NCBI GenBank assembly: GCA_040307645.1
Contig: JAWRJF010000096.1
Coordinates: 13,786-77,785, forward strand
Reading direction: 5' to 3'
From: JAVXAG01 sp040307645
GTDB lineage: Bacteria; Bacillota; Clostridia; Peptostreptococcales; Anaerovoracaceae
Length of the DNA stretch: 64,000 nt
Part shown: positions 34,947-44,076 of the stretch, one piece after another
Layout: each line of letters opens with the position of its first letter
Position numbering within the stretch: the first letter of the stretch is position 1
The notes under the pieces: generated by a model
Seen by the model: only the letters and a program-made list of their open reading frames with translations
What the model was told of the DNA's origin: nothing
Databases searched by the model: none
Made by a program: the position numbers and the translations under genes

Positions 34947-35775
34947 TTTTTTCACACCCCATCATTTCAAATCCATAATCCATGAGCCTATATGCATCAT
35001 TAAACCAGTCCCCATCAGATAGGACTACGCATATCAGCTCTACATCCTGACGTTTTGCAGAAGCTACTAGGGTCCTCCCTGATTTTTTTGTAAATCCAAT
35101 TTTTATGCCTGTAGCTCCATCATATTGATAAACCGTCTTATTTTTATTGCTATAATTTTTCCAACTTTTGGCTCTTACTATTTTTCTAAAATTACGGTTT
35201 CTCATGGCAATCTGTGATATCTTGCAAAGGTCTTCTGCGGTTGTATAGTGTTCTTCATCAAACAGCCCTGTAGGGTTCATAAAATGTGTGTTTCTTAGTC
35301 CAAGTTCTTTTGCGGTTTCGTTCATTTTATCTACGAAATTCTCTAAAGTTCCCCCGAGAGTTATGGCTATTGTTGTTGCTGCATCGTTTCCCGACCTTAA
35401 CATCATGCCATACAGAAGTTCTCTTATAGTAATCTTTTCTCCAGCCTTAAGATATATAGACGATCCCTCAATGTTGGTTCCCTCTTTTGGAATAACAACC
35501 TGTTGATCTAAGTTTGCGCCAAGATCTTTACATATGTTTAACGCAACCAAAGCTGTCATTATTTTAGTGGTACTTGCAGGATAAGCCTTCTCTGCTGATC
35601 TTTTTTCATAAAGAATTTCTCCGGTTTTCCCGTCAGCCAATATGGCTTCTCCTGCTGAAACGGCAGGAATCGATGCCGAAGTCTGGTTAACATCCGGTTC
35701 TTCTAACAGTAATACATAGATAAAAAAGCCTAATAATAAGCCTATTATTATGGGTATAATATATCTTTTTTTCAT
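34930..35775 (-). CDS. dacF: D-alanyl-D-alanine carboxypeptidase, DacF-like
   Basis: The 281-residue penicillin-binding protein (S11 family) trims the terminal D-Ala from peptidoglycan stems. It has an N-terminal signal/anchor (residues 5-24) and SxxK as PASTTKIM (serine nucleophile). The second motif is RSGNDAA. The third is GIKIGFT, where the family normally has KTG, so the Thr is replaced by Ile. There is no long C-terminal membrane-anchor domain. It overlaps the next gene by 17 bp. The symbol rests on similarity to DacF-type enzymes of spore formers. Confidence 0.85.
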   Translation of the reverse strand: MKKRYIIPIIIGLLLGFFIYVLLLEEPDVNQTSASIPAVSAGEAILADGKTGEILYEKRSAEKAYPASTTKIMTALVALNICKDLGANLDQQVVIPKEGTNIEGSSIYLKAGEKITIRELLYGMMLRSGNDAATTIAITLGGTLENFVDKMNETAKELGLRNTHFMNPTGLFDEEHYTTAEDLCKISQIAMRNRNFRKIVRAKSWKNYSNKNKTVYQYDGATGIKIGFTKKSGRTLVASAKRQDVELICVVLSDGDWFNDAYRLMDYGFEMMGCEKNGDEK

Positions 35776-35830
35776 AATAAAACTCCTATGAACATTTTAC
35801 TGTTTCATAGGAGAAGTATTACAACTTTTT

Positions 35831-36310
35831 TTATTTTATTATTTTATATCCTGCATCTATATATTTTTTCTGAGAATATAGCTTATATTGTTCTTCTATG
35901 GCTCTCACCGGCTGATTTAAATCTTCTACTACGATTAAATGGCATTCTATATCTGTAGTAATAATATTAAACAGATCTTTCACCTCAGGTAGACTATAAT
36001 ACTTTAAGGTTTCATCATAAGAAGTTTTATCATCATAAAACTCATACTGCCATGTGACCAGCCTGCCTTTATATTTTTTAGTTACTAATACATCCTTAAC
36101 AAAATTATAATTTGTATAACCACAGTCAACTATTATCTGTTCTTTATCGCTTTTGCCTAAAGACTCAATTTTTTCCTGTACCTTTTCAACTAAGTGAGGG
36201 CTACCACTATAATAATTTTTATCAATTTTGTATTCAGCTTGTTGCTTCTCACAAGAATAAAAACACGATACAAGCAAGAAAGTGAAGCATAACATTATTA
36301 TCTTTTTCAT
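35831..36310 (-). CDS. Putative lipoprotein of unknown function
   Basis: The 159 residues have a type II signal: MKKIIMLCFTFLLVSCFYSC with a lipobox at LVSC (or FYSC). The mature part is hydrophilic with no family I recognise; it contains repeated Tyr and acidic patches. It overlaps the histidine kinase gene by 4 bp (ATGA), so it is translationally coupled to it. Placement suggests a surface ligand-binding accessory of the kinase's extracytoplasmic Cache domain. This is an inference from context only. Confidence 0.75.
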   Translation of the reverse strand: MKKIIMLCFTFLLVSCFYSCEKQQAEYKIDKNYYSGSPHLVEKVQEKIESLGKSDKEQIIVDCGYTNYNFVKDVLVTKKYKGRLVTWQYEFYDDKTSYDETLKYYSLPEVKDLFNIITTDIECHLIVVEDLNQPVRAIEEQYKLYSQKKYIDAGYKIIK

Positions 36311-38463
36311 TGCTGCTCCTCCTCAATCACTTCCAGAGCATCTTCCGGCATATGTTTTATTATTATTCTTTCTAGCATTCTAGTATCTACCGGCTTAGAT
36401 AAGTAATCGGAAAAGCCCTTTTCCAGGTACTCTTCTTTAGCTCCTTTTACTGCATTTGCAGTTATTGCTATTACTGTGGAACTCCCGTTATCTCTGTAAA
36501 GTTCTTTGTTTTCCAATATGCAATTCAATGTTTCAATTCCGTCCATTCCCGGCATCATATGGTCCATAAAGATCATATGGTATTTCTTCTCTTTGCATTT
36601 TTCAAGAGCTTCTTCACCACTTAAAGCCACATCAACCTTTATCTCTGTAGGCTCTAATAGTTTTTTTAATATCTTGCAGTTTATCTCTTTATCATCTACA
36701 ACCAGAACATTTAATCCCGGTGCCTTTATAGTGTTTTTATATCTTGGTTTAAAAAGAGCCTTATTGCCCGTTTTGTTTACTTTAATCGGTGTTGCATCAA
36801 TTACTTTTTGAAGAACTGAGAAATACACCTCTGTTCCTTCTCCATATTTACTTTTTATTTCCAGCTTGCCGTCCATTAGCGCAAGTAAATTTGAAACTAT
36901 ACTCATTCCAAGGCCTGTTCCTTCGACATATCTATTTTTTGCTATGTCTACTCTCTCAAATGCCTTAGTTATTTTTGCTATGTCTTGTTCTTTAATACCT
37001 ATTCCTGTGTCTGTTACACTACAGAAAAACTTTATAGTTTCACTGCTTATAATTTCACATCCTACATTAACAGTTACACTGCCCTCTTTAGTATACTTTA
37101 TAGCATTTGAAATAACATTATTGAAAATCTCTTTTATTCGTAAATCATCACCATATAGACTAGACGGTAATCTTTTATCTACATTTACAAAAAAGGAAAG
37201 ACCTTTAGCTTTTGCAACGGTTGAATGAGTATTCTTTATGTCTTCGATTATTTCTTCTACGGAATAAGGATGGTTTTCTATGGCCATTTTCCCTGCTTCT
37301 ATTTTAGACATGTCCAAAATATCACTGATTAATCCAAGCAATGTCTTCCCTGCCGTACTTATATTTTCTGCATATTCCGTTATGTTTTCCGATGTGCTCT
37401 CCCTTAGTATTAATTCGTTCATACCAAGAATTGCATTTATCGGTGTTCTTATTTCATGAGACATAGATGATAAAAATTGTGACTTGGCCTTTGAAGCAAC
37501 CTCTGCTTTATGTACTGGTTTAATTAATTCTTTTGTAAAAACATTGACATTTATTATACCTATAATAAGAGAAAGCAGCGACATTGCGCCAATATAAAAC
37601 CTAATCAAATCGTAATATTCTCGATTCCATTGTTTTTCATCGATTCCTATTATTACATAATAATCCCCACTGTTTACTTTTGCTTTAAAAAATATTCTCT
37701 TATTATTATCATAATCTAGATTCCAAGTGTAGTTATCACCAGGTTTCTTAACAAGCTGCATCAACGGTAAATAAACTTGATTTTCAAACATATCCAATTT
37801 AGTATATTTACCATTTCTATACAGATATTTTTCATTAGGGTGGGTTACAATACCAAGGTTACTGTCAATTAACATAGCATAGCTGTTTTTCGGTAATGAA
37901 ATGGAATCCATAACCGAGGTTATCTGGTTGGCATATAAATCAGCTGCAAGGACTCCCTTTAGTTTTCCATCTACAACTATAGCCTTTGAAACCGTTACTA
38001 TATAATTTTTAGTATCCAAATCCAAATAAGGTGACTCGTAGTGAACTTCACCTGAAAGTACAGCTTTTTTATACCATGGACGTTGAACAAACTGAATCGT
38101 GCCATCGGGGACAAACCCATTAGTACATGCCATTTTATTATCAGGGTAAGTGAAATATAAGTCGCAAAAAACCTCATCGTCAAAAGCTTTCTTCATCTCG
38201 GTTAAATAATTTCTCAATAAATCTATATCAAAATCATTTTTAATAACAAGAGTCCGCGAAACACTTTCTACTATGGCACCCTTTTCACCCATCCAAGCGC
38301 TAATTTTTTCTGCATTAGTTGCTGCAATTTGCTGATAATTATTTATGCTTCTAGTTTCGATTTGTTTCTTGGAAAAAATAAAACCTATAATAGCCGTAGT
38401 AGATATACAGGCTATACAAATCAAACTTATTATTTTTATGAACTTTCTCTTGGTTTCCTTCAC
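36307..38463 (-). CDS. Hybrid sensor histidine kinase with Cache domain and receiver
   Basis: The 718 residues comprise TM1 (about 8-30), an extracellular double-Cache sensor (about 35-275, with DLYFTYPDNKMACTNGF and GVLAADLYANQIT), TM2 (about 283-303), HisKA with phospho-His in SHEIRTPINA (about 334), HATPase with NAIKYTKEGS and GTGLGMSIV, and a C-terminal receiver with phospho-Asp in MIFMDHMMPGMDG (about 634) and the switch Lys in YLSKPVD. There is no HPt domain and no response regulator beside it, so the phosphorelay partner must lie elsewhere. Its operon partner is the lipoprotein gene downstream. Confidence 0.93.
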   Translation of the reverse strand: MKETKRKFIKIISLICIACISTTAIIGFIFSKKQIETRSINNYQQIAATNAEKISAWMGEKGAIVESVSRTLVIKNDFDIDLLRNYLTEMKKAFDDEVFCDLYFTYPDNKMACTNGFVPDGTIQFVQRPWYKKAVLSGEVHYESPYLDLDTKNYIVTVSKAIVVDGKLKGVLAADLYANQITSVMDSISLPKNSYAMLIDSNLGIVTHPNEKYLYRNGKYTKLDMFENQVYLPLMQLVKKPGDNYTWNLDYDNNKRIFFKAKVNSGDYYVIIGIDEKQWNREYYDLIRFYIGAMSLLSLIIGIINVNVFTKELIKPVHKAEVASKAKSQFLSSMSHEIRTPINAILGMNELILRESTSENITEYAENISTAGKTLLGLISDILDMSKIEAGKMAIENHPYSVEEIIEDIKNTHSTVAKAKGLSFFVNVDKRLPSSLYGDDLRIKEIFNNVISNAIKYTKEGSVTVNVGCEIISSETIKFFCSVTDTGIGIKEQDIAKITKAFERVDIAKNRYVEGTGLGMSIVSNLLALMDGKLEIKSKYGEGTEVYFSVLQKVIDATPIKVNKTGNKALFKPRYKNTIKAPGLNVLVVDDKEINCKILKKLLEPTEIKVDVALSGEEALEKCKEKKYHMIFMDHMMPGMDGIETLNCILENKELYRDNGSSTVIAITANAVKGAKEEYLEKGFSDYLSKPVDTRMLERIIIKHMPEDALEVIEEEQQ

Positions 38464-38489
38464 TACTATATCTCACTTCCTTTGTACGA

Positions 38490-40070
38490 TTATTTTTCTA
38501 AATATTCGTCATAAGTACAAAGCTTATCAACCATTCCTTCTGGGGTAATGTCTATTATTCTATTTGCTACTGTTTGGATAAACTCATGGTCATGAGATGC
38601 AAAAAGAATATTTCCTTTAAAACTTATTAGGCCATTATTTACTGCTGTAATAGATTCCAAGTCTAAATGGTTGGTTGGTTGATCCAAAACCAATACATTA
38701 GACCCATAAAGCATCATCTTAGATAACATACATCTTACTTTCTCTCCTCCAGATAAAACCTTCACCTGCTTAAATACGTCGTCACCTGAGAATAACATTC
38801 TTCCAAGAAATCCTCTCATAAAAGTTTCTGTAGTTTCCGCTGTATACTGTGAAAGCCATTGGATTAAGTTATAATCACATTCATTAAAGAATTTAGAGTT
38901 GTCCATTGGGAAATATGATGTTGAAATGGTTGTTCCCCATTTGTAGGTTCCCTCATCCGCCTCCATTTCTCCCATTATTATCTTGAATAAGGTTGTATTT
39001 GCAATTTCATTTTCTGATACAAAGGCAATCTTGTCATCTTTATTTACTCTAAAAGACACATTGTCAAGAACCTTAACACCATCTATTGTTTTGGATATAC
39101 CTTCTACTGTCAGTATCTCCTTTCCAGGTTCTCTCTCCATGTTAAATCCAACAAAAGGGTATCTTCTAGAAGATGCAGGCATCTCCTCTATTGTAAGCTT
39201 ATCTAGAAGCTTTCTTCTCGATGTTGCCTGTTTTGACTTGGATTTATTAGCTGAGAATCTCTGAATAAAGCCCTGTAATTCCTTTATTTTTTCTTCGTTC
39301 TTTTTGTTTTGATCTCTTAACATTTTTTGTATTAATTGGCTGGATTCATACCAGAATTCATAGTTACCTACGTACATTTTTATTTTGCCATAGTCAATAT
39401 CTACAATATTGGTACATACTGTATTTAAAAAATGTCTGTCATGAGAAACAACAATAACTGTTCCTTCATAATCCATTAAGAATTCTTCTAGCCAGTTTAT
39501 TGCCATTACATCTAGATGGTTAGTAGGCTCGTCTAAAAGGATTATCCCTGGTTTTCCGAATAAAGCCTGAGCAAGTAGAACCTTAACCTTTTCTTTACCT
39601 GTAAGGCTTTCCATCTGGTTGTATAAAATATCGTTTGAAAGGCCTAATCCCTGGATTAGTCTACTTACATCTGATTCTGCTTCCCAGCCGTCCATCTCGG
39701 CAAACTCGCCTTCAAGCTCTGACGCTCTTATTCCATCTTCATCAGAAAAATCTTCCTTTGCATAGAGAGCTTCTTTTTCTTGCATTACTTTATAAAGACG
39801 CTGATTTCCCATTATCACAGTATCTAAAACAGTAAAGTCATCAAAGGCGAAGTGATCCTGCTTCAAAACAGACATCCTAACTCCTGGCTTTACCGATACA
39901 GTTCCCGTAGAAGGCTCTAAATCACCGGATAGAATTCTAAGGAATGTGGATTTTCCAGCACCATTAGCTCCAATTACACCATAACAATTTCCCGGTCCGA
40001 ATTTTAAATCTACATCTTTAAACAAAAACTGACCACCAAAGTTTAAACTTAAGTTATTTACATTAATCAT
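38490..40070 (-). CDS. ABC-F family ATPase (YbiT-like)
   Basis: The 526-residue cytoplasmic protein has two ABC ATPase domains and no membrane part. Domain 1 has Walker A GANGAGKST (about 35) and LLDEPTNHLD. A charged linker follows (about 245-310, KNEEKIKELQGFIQRFSANKSKSKQ), then domain 2 with SGGEKVR and LDQPTNHLD, where Asp-Gln replaces Asp-Glu. The second Walker A reads SENEIANTT rather than GxxGxGKS, so the second site looks degenerate. ABC-F proteins act on stalled ribosomes or antibiotic-bound ribosomes. Its start codon abuts the aroK stop. Confidence 0.9.
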   Translation of the reverse strand: MINVNNLSLNFGGQFLFKDVDLKFGPGNCYGVIGANGAGKSTFLRILSGDLEPSTGTVSVKPGVRMSVLKQDHFAFDDFTVLDTVIMGNQRLYKVMQEKEALYAKEDFSDEDGIRASELEGEFAEMDGWEAESDVSRLIQGLGLSNDILYNQMESLTGKEKVKVLLAQALFGKPGIILLDEPTNHLDVMAINWLEEFLMDYEGTVIVVSHDRHFLNTVCTNIVDIDYGKIKMYVGNYEFWYESSQLIQKMLRDQNKKNEEKIKELQGFIQRFSANKSKSKQATSRRKLLDKLTIEEMPASSRRYPFVGFNMEREPGKEILTVEGISKTIDGVKVLDNVSFRVNKDDKIAFVSENEIANTTLFKIIMGEMEADEGTYKWGTTISTSYFPMDNSKFFNECDYNLIQWLSQYTAETTETFMRGFLGRMLFSGDDVFKQVKVLSGGEKVRCMLSKMMLYGSNVLVLDQPTNHLDLESITAVNNGLISFKGNILFASHDHEFIQTVANRIIDITPEGMVDKLCTYDEYLEK

Positions 40071-40568
40071 TTATATCTCCATTTTCTCTATTATTTTTTC
40101 TATTATTTCTTCTATTTTTAATCCCTCTGCATCGATTATGACATCTGCATTTTTTTCATATAAGGGAATTCTATAATTATATAAATCCTCTATAGTCTGT
40201 CCCTCACCTAAAGTAACTCCTCGAGTCTTTATATTATTCAATCTTTCTAAAATAGTATCTAGGGACACTTTCAGGTATATCACCTTGCCATTTTGCTTCA
40301 TTTTATTTATAGCGTTCTCAAAGTAAATTGCACTTCCTCCCGTAGCCACTACACAGTTTTCACCTTGAAAAGTATTAAGTACATTTTCTTCCACATGATG
40401 AAAGTAATCATTTCCTTTTTCATTGATGATTTCCTGAAGCTTCTTACCTTCTGTCTCTTGAATTAAAATATCTGTATCCACAAAACCTTTATTAATAGTT
40501 TTCGCCAAAACAACACCTACAGTGCTTTTACCGCAGGCTGGCATTCCAACTAGTATTATGTTTGACAT
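40071..40568 (-). CDS. aroK: Shikimate kinase
   Basis: The 165-residue enzyme phosphorylates shikimate in aromatic amino acid synthesis. Walker A GMPACGKSTVG (residues 8-18), DTD at about 33-35 for shikimate/Mg, GG in VVATGGSAIYF (about 80) and the lid-region Arg in KTRGVTLGEG are visible. No other aro gene is in the window. It is directly followed by the ABC-F gene with no gap. Confidence 0.92.
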   Translation of the reverse strand: MSNIILVGMPACGKSTVGVVLAKTINKGFVDTDILIQETEGKKLQEIINEKGNDYFHHVEENVLNTFQGENCVVATGGSAIYFENAINKMKQNGKVIYLKVSLDTILERLNNIKTRGVTLGEGQTIEDLYNYRIPLYEKNADVIIDAEGLKIEEIIEKIIEKMEI

Positions 40569-40617
40569 TGTCCTTCTCCTTGTTTTAGTCTTATCTTTTT
40601 AGAAGTTTTTCTTACAA

Positions 40618-41214
40618 TTATTTAAAATCCAAGGTGATTTGTTCTGCACCACCTTCATATCCATTAAGATCACTTTCTTCATCTCCATTTATAGCACTTT
40701 CTATATCTTCAATTTCAGGAAGTTCCTTTATACTTTTAAAACCAAATTGTTTTAGGAAAGTGTCTGTGGTGCCATATAAAATAGGCCTGCCAATGGCATT
40801 GGAGCGCCCCTTCTCTTCAATAAGATCTTTCTTTCCAAGTCCCTCGATTACTCTATCGCACTTTACACCTCTAATTGACTCAATCTCACCTTTTGTCACA
40901 GGCTGCTTATACGCAACGATAGCTAATACCTCTAAAGCGGATTGGGATAGCTTTTTTATCTTTACAGGCGTGCACAGTCTCTCAATATATTCAGCATTTT
41001 CAGCCCTTGTTACGAACTGAAAAGTTTTATTTATCTCTCTTATTACGATTCCTCTGCCTTCTTGCTCATACTCTTGTTGCAACTCTAAAAAATAATCATA
41101 GGCATCGGCTTTACTAATATTAAAAATATCTGCAACAGTTTTTACGTCTAAAGGCTCTCCCCAAACATACATCATAGATTCGAAAGCGGATTTTATAGTT
41201 TTTTTACTGTTCAT
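40618..41214 (-). CDS. scpB: Segregation and condensation protein B
   Basis: The 198-residue winged-helix protein is the kleisin-associated subunit of the SMC-ScpAB condensin, which compacts and separates chromosomes. Typical segments are FESMMYVWGEPLDVKTVADIF, LEVLAIVAYKQPVTKGEIESIRGV and GRPILYGTTDTFLKQFG. It overlaps scpA by 11 bp. The acidic C-terminal tail is usual. Confidence 0.95.
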   Translation of the reverse strand: MNSKKTIKSAFESMMYVWGEPLDVKTVADIFNISKADAYDYFLELQQEYEQEGRGIVIREINKTFQFVTRAENAEYIERLCTPVKIKKLSQSALEVLAIVAYKQPVTKGEIESIRGVKCDRVIEGLGKKDLIEEKGRSNAIGRPILYGTTDTFLKQFGFKSIKELPEIEDIESAINGDEESDLNGYEGGAEQITLDFK

Positions 41215-41971
41215 CCCTTAAAGTCTCCTCATCATATTCTTTCACCATAATATCTCCATAAATTGATTTCTGATCAGCATCTAATACTCTATCCCTCATC
41301 ATCTGTAGAACAGAAACAAAGGTGACTACAATATCGTAACGATCTTTTTTCTCAGGAATCAACTCTTTAATATTAAAAGTTTTCTTTATCCCTCCCAAAG
41401 CTGTTTTAAACATACTTTTTATATAGCGCATTCGATCTTCAATTGTAGCTTTCTGTCTTTCAACTCTGGTGTAGTGACGCTTTACTTCATCCATTCTTTT
41501 TTTCTTACTCAAGAAAAGCTCAAAAGCATTTGCAAATTGTTTTAAATCAAGAGACAAATATTCATCAGGCTCGTTGAGATATTGAGAAATATCTTCTTTA
41601 GGTTTTTCATATATTAAGGTCATATAATCCTCTCTCTCAGAAAGAATATTAGCCCCTTTCTTAAACTTCTTATATTCAATTAATCGCTGAACCAGTTCAC
41701 TTCTAGGATCATCCTCAACAATGTTCTCACCCTCTTTGGTCATCCTTGGCAAAATCATCTTTGATTTTATTTCAATAAGTGATGCTGCCAGCACCATAAA
41801 TTCTGTAGCTACGACGATATCCATTCGTTTCATGTTTTCTATGTACTCTAAATACTGGCTTGTGATTTCCGAAACCTGAATATCATAAATACTCATCTCT
41901 GCATTTTCAATCAAATATACAAGCAAGTCAAAAGGTCCCTCAAAAGATTCAAGTTTTACCTTATAGCTCAT
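41204..41971 (-). CDS. scpA: Segregation and condensation protein A (kleisin)
   Basis: The 255-residue kleisin starts YKVKLESFEGPFDLLVYLIE, the conserved N-terminal SMC-contact region, and continues with ATEFMVLAASLIEIKSKMILP. The C-terminal winged helix covers about 175-245. It bridges SMC heads with ScpB dimers. It overlaps scpB and, by 4 bp, the transporter gene upstream. Confidence 0.95.
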   Translation of the reverse strand: MSYKVKLESFEGPFDLLVYLIENAEMSIYDIQVSEITSQYLEYIENMKRMDIVVATEFMVLAASLIEIKSKMILPRMTKEGENIVEDDPRSELVQRLIEYKKFKKGANILSEREDYMTLIYEKPKEDISQYLNEPDEYLSLDLKQFANAFELFLSKKKRMDEVKRHYTRVERQKATIEDRMRYIKSMFKTALGGIKKTFNIKELIPEKKDRYDIVVTFVSVLQMMRDRVLDADQKSIYGDIMVKEYDEETLRDEQ

Positions 41972-42888
41972 ACTTTCTCCTTTTCCTCCATGGCAATATT
42001 ATAATTATAATATAGTAAACCAATTACAACTATTACTGCGCCAAAATATTCCCATGATGTAGGCACTTGTCCCAAAAAAATAATACCCATAATTATTGCA
42101 AAAACAGATTCTCCTGATTCCCATGTAGAAACATATAGAGAGTCAACATAGCCAAAGCACCAGTTAAATACTGCATGGGCACCAATTTGGCATACAAATG
42201 TCATTGCAACGATATAACCATAGTCTGAAGTGCTGTATCCAAGGGCCGGCGTTCCAGTTACTATCATACCTGCTACAAAACATATCCAGCAACTTCCAAA
42301 AACTAAAAACACATAAGTACTAGCGGGAACTCTTTGTCTTACTTCATTTCCGATTGCAAAGTATAATCCCATAAACACAGCCGCCAAGAATGCCAGTACA
42401 TCTCCAGCAAAATGTCCTTGCGTCAACTGGTTATAATCAAGCCCCGCAATTAAAGTTCCTCCCAGAAGTGCCAAGACAATACCCATAATAGGTCTAATCC
42501 CTACTTTTTTTCTAAATACAAAAATTGTAACTAGCAGCACCACCAATGGATGCAATGCAGCCAAAACTGAAGCACTAGTTATGTTAGTAAGCTTCACAGC
42601 GTTAAACCAAGTAAAAAAGTGCCCGAACAAAAATGCCCCCGCAACAAAAGTAAGAATATAATCTTTTTTTGTTATTTTACTAAAATTATTTTTATATTTT
42701 GTCAAAGCCGGAATAGCAAAAAATGGCAAACCCATGGTCAATCTCCAAAAGCCTATGGCCATAGACGGAGCTTCAATGACTGACCCAAAGATTCCAGATG
42801 TAGAACCTGCCATAACTGCCATTACAACTATTATTTTTACATTTCGGGCAAAAAAGCCCTTTCTCTGATTTTCCGTTATTTCTCCCAT
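41968..42888 (-). CDS. EamA/DMT-family permease
   Basis: The 306-residue membrane protein has ten helices in two EamA repeats (about 15-150 and 165-300). Features include GAFLFGHFFTWFNAVKLTNITSASVLAALHPL in the first repeat (cited here as AVKLTNITSASVLAALHPL) and GQVPTSWEYFGAVIVVIG near the end. Members export amino acids or other metabolites; the substrate is unknown. The ATGA overlap with scpA probably reflects dense packing rather than common function. Confidence 0.9.
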   Translation of the reverse strand: MGEITENQRKGFFARNVKIIVVMAVMAGSTSGIFGSVIEAPSMAIGFWRLTMGLPFFAIPALTKYKNNFSKITKKDYILTFVAGAFLFGHFFTWFNAVKLTNITSASVLAALHPLVVLLVTIFVFRKKVGIRPIMGIVLALLGGTLIAGLDYNQLTQGHFAGDVLAFLAAVFMGLYFAIGNEVRQRVPASTYVFLVFGSCWICFVAGMIVTGTPALGYSTSDYGYIVAMTFVCQIGAHAVFNWCFGYVDSLYVSTWESGESVFAIIMGIIFLGQVPTSWEYFGAVIVVIGLLYYNYNIAMEEKEKV

Positions 42889-42901
42889 TCATTACCTCAT
42901 A

Positions 42902-43954
42902 CTATTTATTAAAAAGTTTTGCTAAATTTTCTTTATATGGTGGTTTTACAATTCCCTTTTCCGTTATAACAGCAGTGATATATTGGGCCGGTGTAACGTC
43001 AAATGAAGGGTTATATGTCTTAACTCCCCTAGGTGCCATGTCCTTTTCATACCACATTTTGTATATTTCTTCACCTTCTCTTAATTCTATATGTATGTCA
43101 TCTCCTGTTTCTGTTTCCATATCTATAGTAGACGTCGGTACAAACATATAAAAAGGTATATTATACTCTTTAGCTAAAATAGCTACTCCCGATGTTCCTA
43201 TTTTATTGGCCCCATCCCCATTGGCAGCCATTCTATCACAGCCAACTACTACTGCATCTATCCATCCATTTTTCATAACAATAGATGCCATATTATCGCA
43301 AATTAAGGTTACATCTACTCCCGACTTATGTAATTCCCAAGAAGTAAGTCTGGCTCCTTGTAGCAGGGGCCTTGTCTCATCAGCAAAAACTCTAAAATCG
43401 TACCCTCTTTGTTGACCTAAATATATTGGAGCAAGGCATGTTCCGTATTTTGCCGTGGCAATTGTTCCAGCATTACAATGTGTTAAAATTCCCATACCTT
43501 TAGAAAGCAATGTCAGCCCATGTTCTCCCATAGCATAACAAGCCTCTTCATCTTCTTTTCTTATTTTTTCCGCTTCTTCTAAAAGTAATTTTTTCCCATC
43601 AGAAACAGAATTACAGCCTGATTCTTTTAATACATTCCAAGCCCTTTTTACTGCCCATGAAAGATTTACAGCAGTAGGTCTTGCTGTTATTAAATAATCC
43701 TTTACAGCTTCCACGTCCGCCATAAAAGTTTCCAGGTCTTTATATTCCCTGTTTTTTACAGAAATGTATAAACCATATGCCGCTGCAACTCCAATAGCTG
43801 GGGCTCCTCTTACTTTTAATTTATATATGGCATCCCAAACATCTTCTTTTGTAATCATCTCCTCATATACCTCTTCGCCGGGTAATCTGGTCTGATCCAA
43901 AACAAAAAACCTGCCATCGTAATATTTAATTGGTGATATATCAAAAACGTTCAT
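42902..43954 (-). CDS. mtnA: Methylthioribose-1-phosphate isomerase
   Basis: The 350-residue member of the eIF2B-related family converts MTR-1-P to MTRu-1-P in methionine salvage. Signatures are KVRGAPAIGVAAAYG, THCNAGTIATAKYGT (catalytic Cys), CDNMASIVM, VVGCDRMAANGDGANKIGT (catalytic Asp) and the terminal KPPYKENL. No other mtn gene is nearby, so here it may serve a related pentose-phosphate or thiazole-type salvage. The enzymatic family assignment is secure. Confidence 0.92.
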   Translation of the reverse strand: MNVFDISPIKYYDGRFFVLDQTRLPGEEVYEEMITKEDVWDAIYKLKVRGAPAIGVAAAYGLYISVKNREYKDLETFMADVEAVKDYLITARPTAVNLSWAVKRAWNVLKESGCNSVSDGKKLLLEEAEKIRKEDEEACYAMGEHGLTLLSKGMGILTHCNAGTIATAKYGTCLAPIYLGQQRGYDFRVFADETRPLLQGARLTSWELHKSGVDVTLICDNMASIVMKNGWIDAVVVGCDRMAANGDGANKIGTSGVAILAKEYNIPFYMFVPTSTIDMETETGDDIHIELREGEEIYKMWYEKDMAPRGVKTYNPSFDVTPAQYITAVITEKGIVKPPYKENLAKLFNK

Positions 43955-44008
43955 AAAGCCTCCTTTTAGTAAATCATATTATATCATATTTTTCTTTTTT
44001 TAAAAACA

Positions 44009-44054
44009 AAAAGAACTACTTAGCCTATTTTAGGTAAGTAGTTCTCGTTTCTCT
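44009..44054 (-). terminator. Terminator of the first lytic transglycosylase gene
   Basis: On the minus strand AGAACTACTTA...TAAGTAGTTCT forms an 11-bp stem followed by TTTTTGTTTTT. It lies between the transglycosylase stop and the mtnA start region on the same strand. Confidence 0.85.
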
Positions 44055-44076
44055 GGTTTCTATTAATATGCTATTA

